Origin: Suillus spraguei
Lineage: Eukaryota; Basidiomycota; Agaricomycetes; Boletales; Suillaceae
DNA length: 64,000 bases
Reading direction: 5' to 3'
Assembly (NCBI GenBank): GCA_016800925.1
Contig: JABCPU010000044.1
Location: 210,914-274,913 of the forward strand
Shown: positions 32,395 through 44,502 of the stretch, piece after piece
How the letters are laid out: each line of letters starts with the position of its first letter
How positions within the stretch are numbered: position 1 is the stretch's first letter
Program-made: the position numbers and the translations under genes
Notes under the pieces: model-generated
What the model was told of the DNA's origin: nothing
Database searches by the model: none
What the model saw: the letters and a program-made list of their open reading frames with translations, nothing else

Positions 32395-34046
32395 TCATAT
32401 TCCTTCTCCGATAAGTCGTTCAGGTGCTTCCACATATGCCCTCCAGGACTCCACGAACGCTGCCAACTCCGCACCCTCTAGTACACGATGATCTGCACTC
32501 CAACTCACACCAACCTTAAGCCTCCTCTCCCCACGGTCGCTCTTGCTGACGTCCCACACCCATCTTGCTCTTCCTATGGCGACGATCGCGACACCACCCC
32601 CAGGTACTAAGACAGGGTGTGCGTACTCCCCATCGCCGATTGCACCCACATTGGATACAGTGACAGTCGCACCGCGTTTAGGCATCTCGTTCATCGTGAG
32701 TGCGCATGGTACTTGACGGCCGAGGAAAGAAAGGTGCTTGAGTTGTGAAGATAGGCTGTAGATGCTATGCGTATCTGCACGGGGTATGACGGGTGTGTAT
32801 AAACCTGTCGTTGTACTCAGAGCAATAGCAATGTCCGCGTGCGGACGGATGGTAAGGGTGGGCTTGCCTCCTCCGTTTGCACTACCTGGCGTGATGGAGG
32901 AACGAAGCACCGGCCATGCCATCATGGCCTTTGCAAGCGTCTTCAGGAGTATGGGGAGGTATGTGAGGCGAGTGAATTGGGCGCTTTCTGGTACGGGAGG
33001 GGGAGATGGCGCAGGATGCAGAGCGGAGGGGTTAATTGGGAGTGATGTTGATTTGGAGGGATTAAAATGTTCAGGGATATGTGAATTGAGGGTTGGGAGG
33101 AGAGAATGAAGAGATGTGAGGTCGAGGGAAGTCGAGTAGCTGACACAAATGATAAGTGATAGCGAATGATAATTGGAAGGACGTGATCATACCCAAAGTG
33201 TGGAATCTCAAGACTCTGAGTCATAGCTTTCCACATGCCATAACGTGTCCGACCAAGTTCGACAACTACGTCTTGTTCGGCTTGTGCTGGCGGTGCAGCT
33301 GAGGAGTCCACTGAAACAGAAGAACCTTTCAGTGACAGGAACGCATCAATATCCTTCTTCTCAATGCGTCCGTCACGTCCGCTGCCCGAGAGAAGTGCGA
33401 GGTCAACCTTGGACTGGCGAGCGTAATGACGGACTGAAGGCTTCGCAAGCACGTTCTCGGGGTTAACGTTGGGAGTGGAAGGAGGTAAGTAGTTTGGGTC
33501 CATGGGGTGTAGTCTTCTAGGTGCACATAACTCCTCAGGGATATGTTCGGCTCGAGAAGTAGCATCTTCCGCAGACTTGGAGTCTGAAGTTATTGGCGAC
33601 GGCGCTGGTGCATCCGAAGAGGCAGGCTCAAGGGGCTCTGCACTTTCGCTATCCGACAATTCCTCATCAACCTCGATAACACAGAGTCCTTGGCCGACCT
33701 TTGCAACTTCACCTTCCTTGACAAGAATCTCTTTCACTACACCGTCAAACGGGCTTGTGATTTCGACGCTGGCTTTATCGCTCTGGACCTCGCACAAAGG
33801 GTCAAAGCTTTGTATGGTACCAAGTTCTTTCACATTCCTAACTTATGAGCTCAGTGGGGAGCACTATATTTGCAAGGTCCGGCCGACGTACCATTTGATG
33901 ACTTCACACTCTGTGATGCCTTCGCCAATGTCAGCAAGCTTGAACTTCTGTAGAATTCTCTTTGAAGATAAGCATGGTGGGAAAGTGTGAAAATGTGAGA
34001 CGGCAGTTGAACGAGTGAGGAGGCGACGGAAAGGACGAATGAGCAT
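32395..34046 (-). CDS. Branched-chain 2-oxoacid dehydrogenase E2 (dihydrolipoyl acyltransferase), mitochondrial
   Basis: Three exons: 34046-33892, 33837-33193, 33139-32395. The N-terminus MLIRPFRRLLTRSTAVSHFH is an Arg-rich mitochondrial presequence. The lipoyl domain follows (KLADIGEGITECEVIKW, lipoyl Lys in QSDKASVEI), then an acidic/Pro linker, the E3-binding peripheral domain (KPSVRHYARQSKVDLALL, GRIEKKDIDAFL) and the acyltransferase domain ending VSWSADHRVLEGAELAAF. It moves acyl groups from E1 to CoA in Val/Leu/Ile breakdown. The ADIGEGI...WY start and spacing fit DBT better than pyruvate or 2-oxoglutarate E2. The catalytic HxxxDG motif is HRVLEG here, an Asp-to-Glu change. Upstream Met codons at 34112 are unnecessary. 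Confidence 0.9.
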
Positions 34047-34687
34047 GGCGGTATTGTGCAGTGCCTGTATGCGGGGGAGATGAACGAGTGAGTAGATCCG
34101 ATCGTAATGCATGTTATTACGTAATCAAAACCTCTACACTAGCTGTGTTTCCTTCGTATACAAATTCAAATTTACGGCCTTCTAAGACTATTACATAATT
34201 TGCTTTCTGCCGAAGTCATGACGTGTATTTGAACACAGGACGTGCTACCGATTAATATTGTTGCAAGAATCATTAATATGGCTCACTGCGGCACAGTTGT
34301 AGCTGCCGCAGTGCCACCGTCTCGTTGAACAGGTTTTCAGATTGCTTGGATACTATAAGACGTGCGCAGGCAATGCCAGGCATGATCTGTCGTAAGAGCG
34401 GCATTTTGGCACCTCGAACAACGTGCTTGGTCATTCAATTGCTGTGGCTTTATCATCGCTGATTGGAACCTAGATCCGCCATATAGACAACTTCTTACTA
34501 GTACTACGACCCTGTAGATTCACCCTGTTCTTTCCGGCCGCTCCAAGCCTGACTCAGGAACAGCTGCTTACAGGTCAAGTTATAACGGCGTTGTATCCAC
34601 AGGTCAGGCTATTAACGCATCATTTTGTTCTTCCCACTCACCATAGTGCATCCTTAGTAGTTCCCAACCAAATTACATTCTCCAAGC

Positions 34688-35528
34688 ATGGCTACAGTTA
34701 GCTTCTTCAAGATGGACACAAGAATGGAAGTAAGTTTCTATAGGCCTATGCAGATAGAATCACTCTCATGGTTAGAGAAGGTTGTTTCAACTATCGCCAC
34801 CTATGGACATGATATCAACATTGTCCGACAGGCAGTGATGATGTACATTGTGGCCAAAAAGAAAAAGGGTTCCTCGGAAAAACACATACACGAAAAATTG
34901 GGAATATTGGAACTCAAGGTCTGTCTGTATTTTGCTCGGTGTGTTGACAGACGTTGACGAGAAGCGCCAGTTCATGCACATAGAGTCATTACATCCCGCT
35001 TTCAGAGATGCTCGGGCGTTATTCCAGCTTTGCAAATCTGATCACATCCCCATGCCCATGTCCATTGTCTGCGAGCGTGAAAACGAGCAGCGGCGTCAAT
35101 CGGAGTCGGAGTCGTCCTCGATGCCACCGTCGAGTCCAGTTGCTTCTTCCCCATCAACTTACACATCGTCTTCAGCATCCACTTACACATTGTCTTCGGC
35201 ATCCAATTACAGATTATCATCAGCATCAACTTGTCCTTCATCAATGCCATCTGCTGCATCAGTTCCATCAACTCGTCCTACATCAGTGGTGTCTGCTGCA
35301 TCAGTTCCATCAACTTCCAACTCGCCATCACATCACAGCTGGGATGGTGCAAACCGGCAGAATCTACTACCAGGGCATCACACCCCATCTCATGCTCATC
35401 CATCCCGTCGCGATACAGCACTATCCTTACTCTCCCAATATAGTGAAGAGTCGCTCTCCCAGTATAGCGACGAGCCGGAGCCCAACAGCCAAGTGTCCAT
35501 TTCGCAGTCAGGCAATCTGCAGAATTAG
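34688..35528 (+). CDS. Unknown protein A of a tandem paralog pair
   Basis: Exons 34688-34729, 34778-34918 and 34962-35528, about 250 residues, chosen because the same introns appear in the paralog at 36276. N-terminal part: EKVVSTIATYGHDINIVRQAVMMYIVAKKKK, then a basic helix and FMHIESLHPAFRDARALFQLCKSDHIPMP. The middle is Ser/Thr/Pro-rich with repeats of TYTSSSAS/TYTLSSAS and PSAASVPST/VSAASVPST. The tail has LSLLSQYSEESLSQYSDEPEP. I do not recognise a family. Conserved between the two copies are the N-terminal helix, the HIExxHxAFRxARAxxQL block and the LSLLSxYS tail; the Ser-rich middle is not. No signal peptide or membrane segment. Confidence 0.6.
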
Positions 35529-36275
35529 CACGGGAGTGTGGCATCCGTGGCCTTTTTTCACTTATTATCGCGTGAAATCTCTCTATCTCCCGTGTCTCTT
35601 CCTTTTGGAACTGTATGATGTAATTCTACGCATCCTAGAGCCTCGTCTTCACATGCTCTTACCAGTCTATTCATCACATATCCTCATTCGGCCGCATGAA
35701 GGCCTCGATCTAAAATTCCTTGTTTGCGGAGCTGCGAACGTACGTGTACAGTCAGTCGGTTTCGAATATCGATTTGTGACAACACTGCGTCAAGACTTCG
35801 TTAACATTTCCAGGGTCCTAATTCGCACATCCATCGATTGATTACGGATGCGCCTATCTTTTACGCCCGCGTTACACGGAATTTACGATCCAGTACGTAG
35901 TCGGATTCCCGGTCACTTGGACTGCCAAGGCCTCAAGTTTGATTGTTCCCATTTTGTCAGGCGGCTGTACTAGTATTTCCAACATTTATCATTAGTGTCC
36001 GCTCCTGCCCTCGAGTGAAAGCTTCTTTTCCCCTCGTACTGCTACCTGCGCAGCAAATGAAACACCGGACGTTCCCGAATTGGTCGACTATGGCGCTACT
36101 GGTACTTTGTTAGCGAACGTGCGTCGTATACCAGGAACGACCTTTTTTTGGTCAGGAATCCAAATTTCCCCACACTCGCTTATATAACGTCTATTGCTGG
36201 TTAACGGTCAACTTGACTCTCGCCTCACTTCAACCCAAAGCCTAGTAACGTATCCAAGACTTTCAAGACTGAAGA

Positions 36276-36967
36276 ATGTACCCAATCGGCTTCAGCGGGG
36301 ATACAATGATGGCAGTGCGTATTCGTCGCCCTGTATCATTGAACACTCTCATGAGCTATAGGTCATTGCAGTTCTAGCCAATTCTGGAAACGACGTCCAG
36401 AAAGTTCAGGATGCATTGATATTATACATTGCACGGAAAAAAACAGAAGGGCCGGTCTGAACAACAAATTCAAGATAAATTATTGCAGCTGGAGGATAAG
36501 GTCAGTCATATTTATTTTCTTGTCTAACTCTTCAATAACACCAGATATTTCAGTTTAAGCACATCGAGGTGTGGCATTCGGCATTCCGAAATGCGCGAGC
36601 ATCATACCAGCTTCCCAGGTCCAAACATATCCCACTTCCCAAGTCCGGTAGCCGCAATCATGAGCCACTTCATCCAATAGACACACGACTGTCAGTCCCC
36701 TCCCCTCTCAATTCGCCTGCATCACTACTCCATAGCTTGCCAACCCCTAGCAGCCGGGATGGTCCATCACCGGCATCACAGGACCTACCACACGTGTTGC
36801 CTGCCTTTCCTTGGACAAACGAGAGTCTGGAATCTCGTGTGCATGCTGCTATAATGCCTCCTGAGCAAATGACTACGTCTGACGTGCTTTCGTTGCTCTC
36901 CCGATATAGTGACTCCGAAGGAGACGACGAGATCACAGCATTCCTATCCCAGCTCGAGCAGAGCTAG
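36276..36967 (+). pseudogene. Unknown protein B of the tandem pair, frameshifted
   Basis: Exons 36276-36314, 36362-36500 and 36545-36967 mirror protein A: VIAVLANSGNDVQKVQDALILYIARKK, then HIEVWHSAFRNARASYQLPRSKHIPLP, then a Ser/Pro-rich middle and LSLLSRYSDSEGDDE. A run of seven A at 36437-36443 puts the frame out and gives a stop (TEGPV*); with six A it would read on as KGRSEQQIQDKLLQLEDK in step with protein A. It is either a young pseudogene or an error in a homopolymer. The rest of the gene, including splice sites and the final stop, is in order, which argues for recent loss or a sequencing fault. Confidence 0.55.
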
Positions 36968-37495
36968 CCAGAATCATAGAATCGTATCGTATTCGACATT
37001 ATGTTGCGCCGCACGCTTCCTCTTGCCCTTTGTCTTACACCCACTCACTCACCTCTCAACAGTCAATAACTTGCAACGTTGGGGGGTTGTTCTGCATGTT
37101 CTGCGTGTCATCAGCGGCTTGTTTGTCCACAAACGTTGTTACACCTAGATCCCCACAACACGTTTCTCTATTTTGCAAATCCCTGCACGGCTACCTTATG
37201 AAACCTTGACAAAAGGTGTCTTATCAGTCATGACATATCGATGGAGTCTGTCCGAGTCACTAGCCTCCAATTCTTTGCATTAAACGAGCCACCGTTCCTC
37301 CCGCTAAAGGATAAACATGGGGACCTTGGATATAGATATCTTGCAAGTGACACACTGCAATGCTGCGGGAACGGAAATTTATCTAGGTTACATTTTAAAA
37401 TTCTTCTCGATGATATTGCAAATGTGTATTTTCTTCTAAATCCTCGGTGAAACATGGTGCTCGCCGCTTGCAGCTATCATTCCTCGTTGGTTGAT

Positions 37496-37780
37496 TAGAC
37501 AGGCGATACATTGAAACAAAGTGAGAATGTGACATTCTTTCAACAAGTGCTCTTTCAGGCTCTATTTTAGCCGCACAGCGGCTAACCTTCATTCTACGCC
37601 CCCCCCCATCAATCCACCATAACTATATTCATAAGTACAAAGACGGGCGATGCATTGAAACAAAGGAAGAATACAATATTTATTACACATATGCTCTTTT
37701 GGGCACTATCGTCACAAGATTAACCATGCCGCAGCTAACCTTCATTCTACACCTTCCCCTCAATCTACCGTAAATATATC
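37496..37780. repeat. Diverged tandem duplication of about 140 bp
   Basis: Copy 1 (37496-37632) and copy 2 (37640-37780) share, in order, GACxGGCGATxCATTGAAACAAAG, GAATxxxACA, TGCTCTTT, CAGCxGCTAACCTTCATTCTAC (partly degenerate), a C-rich stretch and ATCxACCxTAA. Copy 1 has a nine-C run. Not coding. The wider region 36968-38059 holds no gene I can support. Confidence 0.65.
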
Positions 37781-38059
37781 AACACTCCCGCCGCGTAGCA
37801 GTATTCGAAAGCCTACATCGCCCAGATAAGTAAATAATGACAAGTGCGGCAGTGCCTGTCACAAAACGGATGGCGCGTATATGCTAGAAATATTAATAAT
37901 TAGACTTGATGAGCAACAACCCAACTCGTAGGGACAAGAAGACGCCCTTCAGGCCTGTGAACAATCTCAGCTGACGCCAATTGACACAAATCCGAGGATC
38001 TGAAATGTGCATGGAGGACATCACGACGACACTTTACGACTCCGCACAGAGCAACAAAC

Positions 38060-38328
38060 CTTTACTCCGAGATGAGCGAGGATGTGCCTGGCCATGCCTC
38101 CTTTCTTGAGCATTTTGGAACAGCCACTCATGAGCAGCATTTACTGGCACTGTCCGGGCCAGTGATACCATGCTCTCGGATGTGAGTAAAAATTGCACTG
38201 GTCGTTCCTTCTACAGACATGCCACAGAGGCCATCCTGTGATTTGCACTCGTACGCAACAACCTGCTGGCCACTTTGTTCGAGTCGAAACAAGATTTCGT
38301 AATCCACGTCAAGAATATGGATAGACAT
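38060..38328 (-). pseudogene. C2H2 zinc-finger protein, two fingers in different frames
   Basis: The minus frame from 38328 starts MSIHILDVDYEILFRLEQ and contains one finger: C-x6-C, then 12 residues to H-x3-H (CKSQDGLCGMS ... IFTHIREHG). It stops after GPDSASKCCS. In the next frame the sequence goes on GCSKMLKKGGMARHILAHLG, a second finger tail with H-x3-H. A one-base shift or an unrecognised intron separates them. The layout (short N-terminus, then paired degenerate fingers separated by a GI-x-G-x-D spacer) resembles small zinc-finger proteins common in mushrooms. The 3' end is not defined. Confidence 0.5.
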
Positions 38329-38998
38329 GTATCAGAAAGTAAATCGTTGAAGGATATAAGCTACGCTGTTGGTCAGCATTAATTGACGAGCTGCTCTTTG
38401 GAAACATGTACCCGACGCACCCTACAGAGGAATTCAAGTTGATTAAGAAGAGTGCCGTCAGAGAACTCTCTAGAATGCTACAAGCAGGAAGGGCTGGACA
38501 ATTCGAAATGTGAAATTCTCATCCTCCGTTATAAAGTTCCTCTATCACAACTAATATGCCAAGCCATTGTAAGTGTGATGTGTGTGCGCCGAGCAAAGTC
38601 AGACATAAGGTGAATATCACAGACTTGCTACGTACCTGCCCCCTGCCGTTTTCATGATCGAATGTCGGGCCTCTTGCCCTTCGCAACGTTATCCATTGCT
38701 GTGGTCCGATAAAAATGGATCAGGCAACAATCTGCTGGAAATAACGGTAATGGCATATTATGAAACTCTAAATCAAACTACTTACATAGATTCACATGAA
38801 GTCCGCGAGCATTCTTTCTGATAGATAACTCCAGTGCACTTAATACCAATTCTCGTATCAGCGGCTAGTCTGCCAGGATGTATTCCTGACTACGATCAGA
38901 TCGAGTAATTAGTACTTAGCACGACGCTTTCGAAACTTGTTATCAGGCTGCAACAGATATTTAAGTATTGACGTGAAGAAACGCACAGCAAGACAGAC

Positions 38999-40042
38999 CT
39001 AGCAATCCTGAATCCAAGACTTTGGGTATTTGAGCACCTCCATCATCTTTCCTTCCGCTGAATCATTCTCTTCAAACATATCTGACATATATTCCCATCT
39101 TGCCGTTTCTGGCATTCCCATCAGCACGTTCTCCACATTGACTCCGGGTGCAGCCAATCCAAATTTAATTCCCCTTTCACAAACGAGGTCGAATTCAACA
39201 TACCGCCCACGTCGAAGAAGCTGCCAACGACGCATGCGCTCATCTGAAGGCATGATTTTCCGGCGATTGAGAATGCCCATATAGGAGGAAGTGAATGCAT
39301 CTCCGAGAGCACGTACGAAAGCGAATATGTCATCTGCTGTGCGGGGGCGGGCTTCGCCATCTACGGGGCCTAGAATAGTGTTCATTTCGTCGTTTAGATT
39401 ATCAAATCTGATCCCTCCGATACCACGATACTCCCCGCGATGGGGAATGAAGAAATGATCGTCGCAAGACTGCTTGAACTTGGGATATAGGGCTGTCCCA
39501 TAGGCATCACAAACCGCTTTCAATGTCCCATGGAACTCCTTCGCATCCTCCTCGAACAGATATGATGGTGTGAGATCTGTGATGCCACCAAACCACCACC
39601 CAACAACCTTTGCATCCTTCTCTGTGGAATCCATTACTTCAAAGTATCTGTAGTTTGCATGCGCACTTGGTGCGTTCGGATTGCGTGGATGTACAATCAA
39701 GCTGATGCCGCCAGCAAAGAAGGGAAGGGCAGTCATAGTATTGGCATCTAGGGATGAATGTTCGCTGCTCATTTGCTTGATCGCAGCTGGGGGGAGTGTA
39801 CCATGGATCATGGAGATATTGACACCGGCTTTTTCGTAAGTAGCATCATCTTTGGAAGAGGCATATGTGCGCGAGATGCCACCACCGCCTTGTGGACGTG
39901 ACCAGGCATCATATTTGAACTGACACGGAGAGACCGAGGCATCTTCAAGAGCACTGACGATGTCGTTCTGGAGTTGGGTGATGTAGGCGATCATACGCTG
40001 TCGCATCGTGGTCGGGATAGGTGACGACTCGAAATTCAACAT
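38999..40042 (-). CDS. HEM13: Coproporphyrinogen III oxidase (oxygen-dependent)
   Basis: One exon of 347 residues, ATG 40042 (MLNFESSPIPTTMRQRM). It covers the whole family: the motif SRPQGGGGISR, GVNISMIHGTLPPAA, the active-site region FFAGGISLIVHPRNPNAPSAHANYRYFE (partly quoted), WWFGGITDLTPSYL, HRGEYRGIGGIRFD, and the C-terminal RRGRYVEFDLVCERG with GMPETARWEY. The enzyme turns coproporphyrinogen III into protoporphyrinogen IX in haem synthesis, using O2. The longer upstream frame starts with TTG, so the ATG at 40042 is preferred; GCAAGGTAGGC upstream and AACACAG at about 40077 could be a 5' UTR intron. No breaks, all conserved blocks present. Confidence 0.93.
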   Translation of the reverse strand: MLNFESSPIPTTMRQRMIAYITQLQNDIVSALEDASVSPCQFKYDAWSRPQGGGGISRTYASSKDDATYEKAGVNISMIHGTLPPAAIKQMSSEHSSLDANTMTALPFFAGGISLIVHPRNPNAPSAHANYRYFEVMDSTEKDAKVVGWWFGGITDLTPSYLFEEDAKEFHGTLKAVCDAYGTALYPKFKQSCDDHFFIPHRGEYRGIGGIRFDNLNDEMNTILGPVDGEARPRTADDIFAFVRALGDAFTSSYMGILNRRKIMPSDERMRRWQLLRRGRYVEFDLVCERGIKFGLAAPGVNVENVLMGMPETARWEYMSDMFEENDSAEGKMMEVLKYPKSWIQDC

Positions 40043-40918
40043 CTTTTCTTTATGTGGGTGGTTATTGATGATCTGTGTTTGCACAGGAACCAATCTCGTG
40101 CCTACCTTGCAAACAGCCTATGTAGTTGTTCCCCAGTATAAAACTGTGGAAACAACGTTGGATCGCCGCACATAAGTAGTGCTAACCAGACGTATAAATG
40201 CTCCCACGTTACATAATTAGGAAGCTTCTAAAATCACATTCTGATTAGATACTACCGACAAGTCTATGATGTAAGTAGTGAACACGGAACGTTTGAAGTG
40301 ACCAGTTGACCATTGGACAATGCTCGACAGCCTATAGGGTTCCATTGTCACCGGCATTCAAATATTTTACATGAACGGCGGGATTTTTTTGGCGAGTCAC
40401 TCAAGCCCGCCCGGCTTCAGATTCTGCCACTCCATGGAGACATGTGAACCTCTTTCTTTATGATCACACGAACTTTATTTAATGGTAAGGCTACCTTCCC
40501 AAAGTTGGTCGTGGTCAGGTGAGTCTTTTGTTTGCTACTTTTCTGCTCAGTGAGGCTTATAATAATATTACAACTCTTTTTGCCGATTTATGCGACATAC
40601 GGGGATTTGAATTCTGTAGACTGCAGTCGTTGAACGTTGAACGTTAAACGGCTCCGTCGTTCCTCCATAGGAATTCCCGCGCAATACTAAAGGATACAAA
40701 TAAAATTTTTGTGTCCCTTGCCCAGGCCCTGGCAGTGTCCCCCACAACCGGTCACGGGCATGATATGCCTTGGGCGAAGCCTGATGAACTTTCTTTCAAG
40801 TTCCCACTATAATGATGTCTTTTTGATCTGACACTCCAGTGTTCTCGGCCAGTCGGCCTTATAAGCGAACGGACTCGGTGACCAGAACTCACTCATCTAT
40901 CACAGCCAGACGCACATC

Positions 40919-42160
40919 ATGTCAAGCAATACAACCACACCCTCCCCGGCAACCATAGTGCCCCCGCCTGGGACCAATTACATTGCGATAATCCAGCCAT
41001 CTCTGAACTCGATCATGATTGGGCATACGTTTACCGTCATTCTGATTCCCCTGATTTTTGCGCTCTTTTATTTCTCCACTCCACTTTCACGAAGAAGACC
41101 CATATTTATTCTCAATGTCATAGCCATCATTCTGGCCCTCGCTGCTGGGATCATGATCGACAGTCTTGCGGTCAGTACTATCGTTGCCTCTTACCTATGT
41201 ATACCATATCGATTCAATCGCAGATTCATTCAATTCTGTCTCCATTGAACCCATGGCCACCATCGGTGCGGCTTTCCCCTCCTTCCACTGCCGTGTCTTA
41301 CGTTCTCATCTAGGTTAACATAGCTATTGGAATCATAGGCGCATTTCAATCGATCCTTGTCGACCTCATCCTTCTGCTGCGTCTCACACTGATCTACCCT
41401 TACACCATTGTGGGCTTGAAACGATTCGTTCTCATCACCGCACTTCCTGTACTCTTGAAAATCGCGCGTTTGGTTAATATGTTCATATTCATTAAAGTTC
41501 TTGCTGATGCTGCGCGTGGTCCAACCGGGAGTGAAAATATTGCAGTGGTGTGGGCCACTACACCCTATCTCAAGATTGAGTGGTCAGCTCAGCTCGTCGA
41601 TAATATGTAGGTGTTTCAGATTTGAGAGGAGGTCAGATCGTTGAAACATTGCAGCTACGCCTCAATAGCCTTCCTCTGGGCAATCCGTCTTCGAAAGAAT
41701 TATAGATCGAGTGTTGCGAGTGAAATCAACCCAAGGAGGAGTACGTTGCCAATTTTTATAGGGGTTAACCCTGTGTTAACACTGATCTCCAGCAACGTTT
41801 GGGCAACGCCTGCGCACTCTTTTCTACATATCGGTTTCTAACTTCGTTTTCCCTTCTATCTTGTCCCTCGCACAACTGGTTGTTGTGTACAAAAACGTAT
41901 ACGTTCTCACAGTCAACGAGATCGTGCTCGTCAATACCATGGTCGCTGTCATTGGTGTCGTGTTTGCGACCGTATGGGCTGGTTCTGTAAATTACCAAGA
42001 CGACAAGACCGAGCCTAACGTGGTTGAAAAGGCGCAAGGCGTGTTGTTTGATGGACCAGGGACATGGAAAGTCGCTACAGTCCAGCCTAGTTTGACAATG
42101 GGATCGACTGCTGTCACCGAACAGATACGCAGCACACGTGGGGAGGCAATCACTAGTTAG
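40919..42160 (+). CDS. Seven-helix membrane protein of mushroom-specific GPCR-like family
   Basis: Exons 40919-41170, 41314-41606, 41655-41740 and 41793-42160; the joins are in phase. Start MSSNTTTPSPATIVPPPG, an N-glycosylation-rich outside tail. Hydrophobic segments follow at HTFTVILIPLIFALFYF, IFILNVIAIILALAAGIM, IAIGIIGAFQSILVDLILLL, FVLITALPVLLKIARLV, IYASIAFLW, a segment at VSNFVFPSILSLAQLVVV and ATVWAG near the end, then a cytosolic tail. The RRRPIFILN loop and KIARLVN motif are ones I know from a large mushroom family of unassigned seven-helix proteins. Ligand and function are unknown. It is divergent from HEM13, 877 bp away. Confidence 0.8.
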
Positions 42161-43149
42161 CTCTAGTCCCAGAAAATGTCTACATACATTGTATGCAAAA
42201 ACGAAGCAAGAGGTTGTATGATGTCAATGCTATACAGCTGAGTTATCCGTCAACCCCTTATGGTGCGCAACGATACAAGAAACAATAGAATTTATTGAAG
42301 TGAAACAGAGGATTAGGTTACAGTGCTATTAAGCATGAGGAATTAGAACTTGAATGCCACATACCATCTCGTAGGTGAGGATACCGTTCGACCTATTTGT
42401 GGTACAATGAGATCATCTAATTTAGTCCTTGAAGTTCACAATGAACTGTAGAAGGGGGGTGGAGGAGGAAGAACACTACCTGAGCTGGGCAGGTAAGCTC
42501 GAATTATCACCCCAGGACAAGCCGCAGCACCAAGAACAAGCTGCGTGGGATCGTAGACACACAGGTCAAGCAGCTGTAGCATGATTAAGACAGCGAGTGA
42601 AGGAATCCAAACACTCGAATGTTTTTTATTTTGTTTCGTAGTCTCCAGTTGCTATTGGGTTCATATAAGATATCACGACGGGACATAGAGGACAGTTCCT
42701 TACAGTATGATACCATAAGGCGGATACCCGGTAGCGACATGTACAATCATGTCACGATGTTGCGCTCGTCAATGTTCACCAAGTAATAGGTCGCAGTTAC
42801 CCCAAGACAAGTTCGGACATCCGCATGGGAATCAATCCATAATTGTAGCTGAACATAACCTCCGCTCCAGACGGTGTTTCATACCAGAGGCAAAACGTGC
42901 GTCGGTCCGAGTCTGTGGGTAGCGAGGAACAAGGCGGAAAGAATGTGATGGCGTGTGGACACCGACTCCTGCAGCGGTCGAGATAATCTTGGAAGTCATG
43001 TGCATGGATAGAAACCTCCACCTGTGAGCAACGTGTTGACTAGGAGTCTAGGACACATGCTTGAAACAACGAGTCGCTCGCAGAGTTAGTTCAACTCCGT
43101 GCGGGGTTTAAAATATTTATAATGTGCAACCCCTCCCGCTATCAATTTT

Positions 43150-44004
43150 CTTTACAAGATCCTCTAGTACTCTTTGCCCTCCAGCGGACCCAACGTCGCG
43201 CCCTTTAACCTAATAGACATTGTATAACGTAGGTTGACGGGGAACAATCTGTCCACTGCATGGACAGCCATGACCACGACACGACCGGTGCCGTTTGATG
43301 TCATCATGGAAATTGCGTCGCTGAATGTTTAGCCATAGCCGGCACAGTCTAACAAAATGTCAATTTTGCTCTGCAGTCCTGCCTTGGTGGTGGCCATCAC
43401 GGATGGCACTTTCAGAATCTAATCGACGGGCAAAACGTAGGATGGGGAAGTCACTTTAGCGAGCGAAGTGTACGTGCCGAATATGCGTGCCCCGCGCTCT
43501 TTGCAGAGCCGGACTGCTGCGGAGCTGATACCGCCTCGAGCACCTAGAGGATAGAGATGATAAATGGAGTACGTCAAGTGATGTATGTACCAATGATCAT
43601 AACACTGTCTTCCTCCTTCACGTTCGCGAGAGTGTTACTGTAATCCAGGCACATAAACACTCCATGCTACCAGCCCTGGAATGGTCCAGAGATCCTAGCT
43701 TCCGGCTCGGTGTAGCGATAGGGATAGCAACATACCTGAGGAACTGTTCGTCGGGACAGCATGAGACAAATGCATGCGAATACGTACTGTGAAAATGATT
43801 GATCCGTCTAAAATCTCGCTTCCTACCCCCCACACTCTGCTCCCATCCACTCTTCACTCGAGGCCCTGGATGCATCCAGCGCCTCAACGACTTCCCCGGA
43901 GAAATCTCTACCAGGAATGCACGGGTGGTCACAAATAGAAGCACCCCTGTAATGCCTACAGCATTGGACTGATAATTGGTCAGAATATTATCGTACCATG
44001 ACAT
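43150..44004 (-). pseudogene. MDR zinc-type alcohol dehydrogenase/quinone oxidoreductase, decayed
   Basis: On the minus strand, pieces in several frames read CIPGRDFSGEVVEALDAS (the GxDFxGxV motif of MDR proteins), VKEEDSVMIIGARGGISSAA (a Rossmann GxxGGxG-like loop, Val/Ile rich), RLCKERGARIFGTYTS, KIDILLDCAGYG and GRVVVMAVHAVDRLFPVNLR. In-frame stops occur after VLPVD and after CAGYG, and the N-terminal half is shifted. So it is a relic of a NAD(P)H-dependent oxidoreductase. It lies next to the terpene synthase, and such enzymes are frequent in metabolite clusters, but a cluster cannot be claimed from one relic. Confidence 0.7.
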
Positions 44005-44502
44005 AACTCACGTTGTATTAGCGTCTAGACTACGTTTTGCCGGTTACTACAATCGGCAGAACTAACCCAATTGGTTTTGTCCCTCACGCTACATTCGGAA
44101 TTGAAAACTTGGTCATGGGGAGGACTCAGCTGAGTACAAAGTCGAACCATACGTACGGTGAGTTCTAGTAAGGACTAAATACTGGTTATACTAACAAGCG
44201 AAGACGAGATCGGCAAACACATACTAGGCTTGTGTGGCAGATTCGGCATTCTGACAGGAACCCTGACACAGTAGTCGGAGACGGTCACTACCGGGCAGCT
44301 GTACCCTGTCTAAACCTACGAGGTTTGAAACATGGCAGCTGGCGGTAACGGCGGACTGATAGATAAGCCTAACACTATCAGGGCACAGTAGCAAACAACT
44401 AGTTCGGATAGGGGTTAATGTCACTGGTTGTGAGTAACTTACCAGCCCCAGGGTATAAGTAGCAGATGTGTTTCAACCATTCTTTCACCAAATATTCTCG
44501 CA

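Noticed and set aside
37590..37612. Direct repeats at 37.5-37.8 kb considered as a CRISPR-like array or LTR pair
   Set aside because: Only two diverged copies, adjacent, no spacer structure or TG...CA ends; a simple old duplication.
42797..43021. 74-codon minus frame (MEVSIHAHDFQDYLDRC)
   Set aside because: Isolated, no recognisable family, no splice partners; may be chance.
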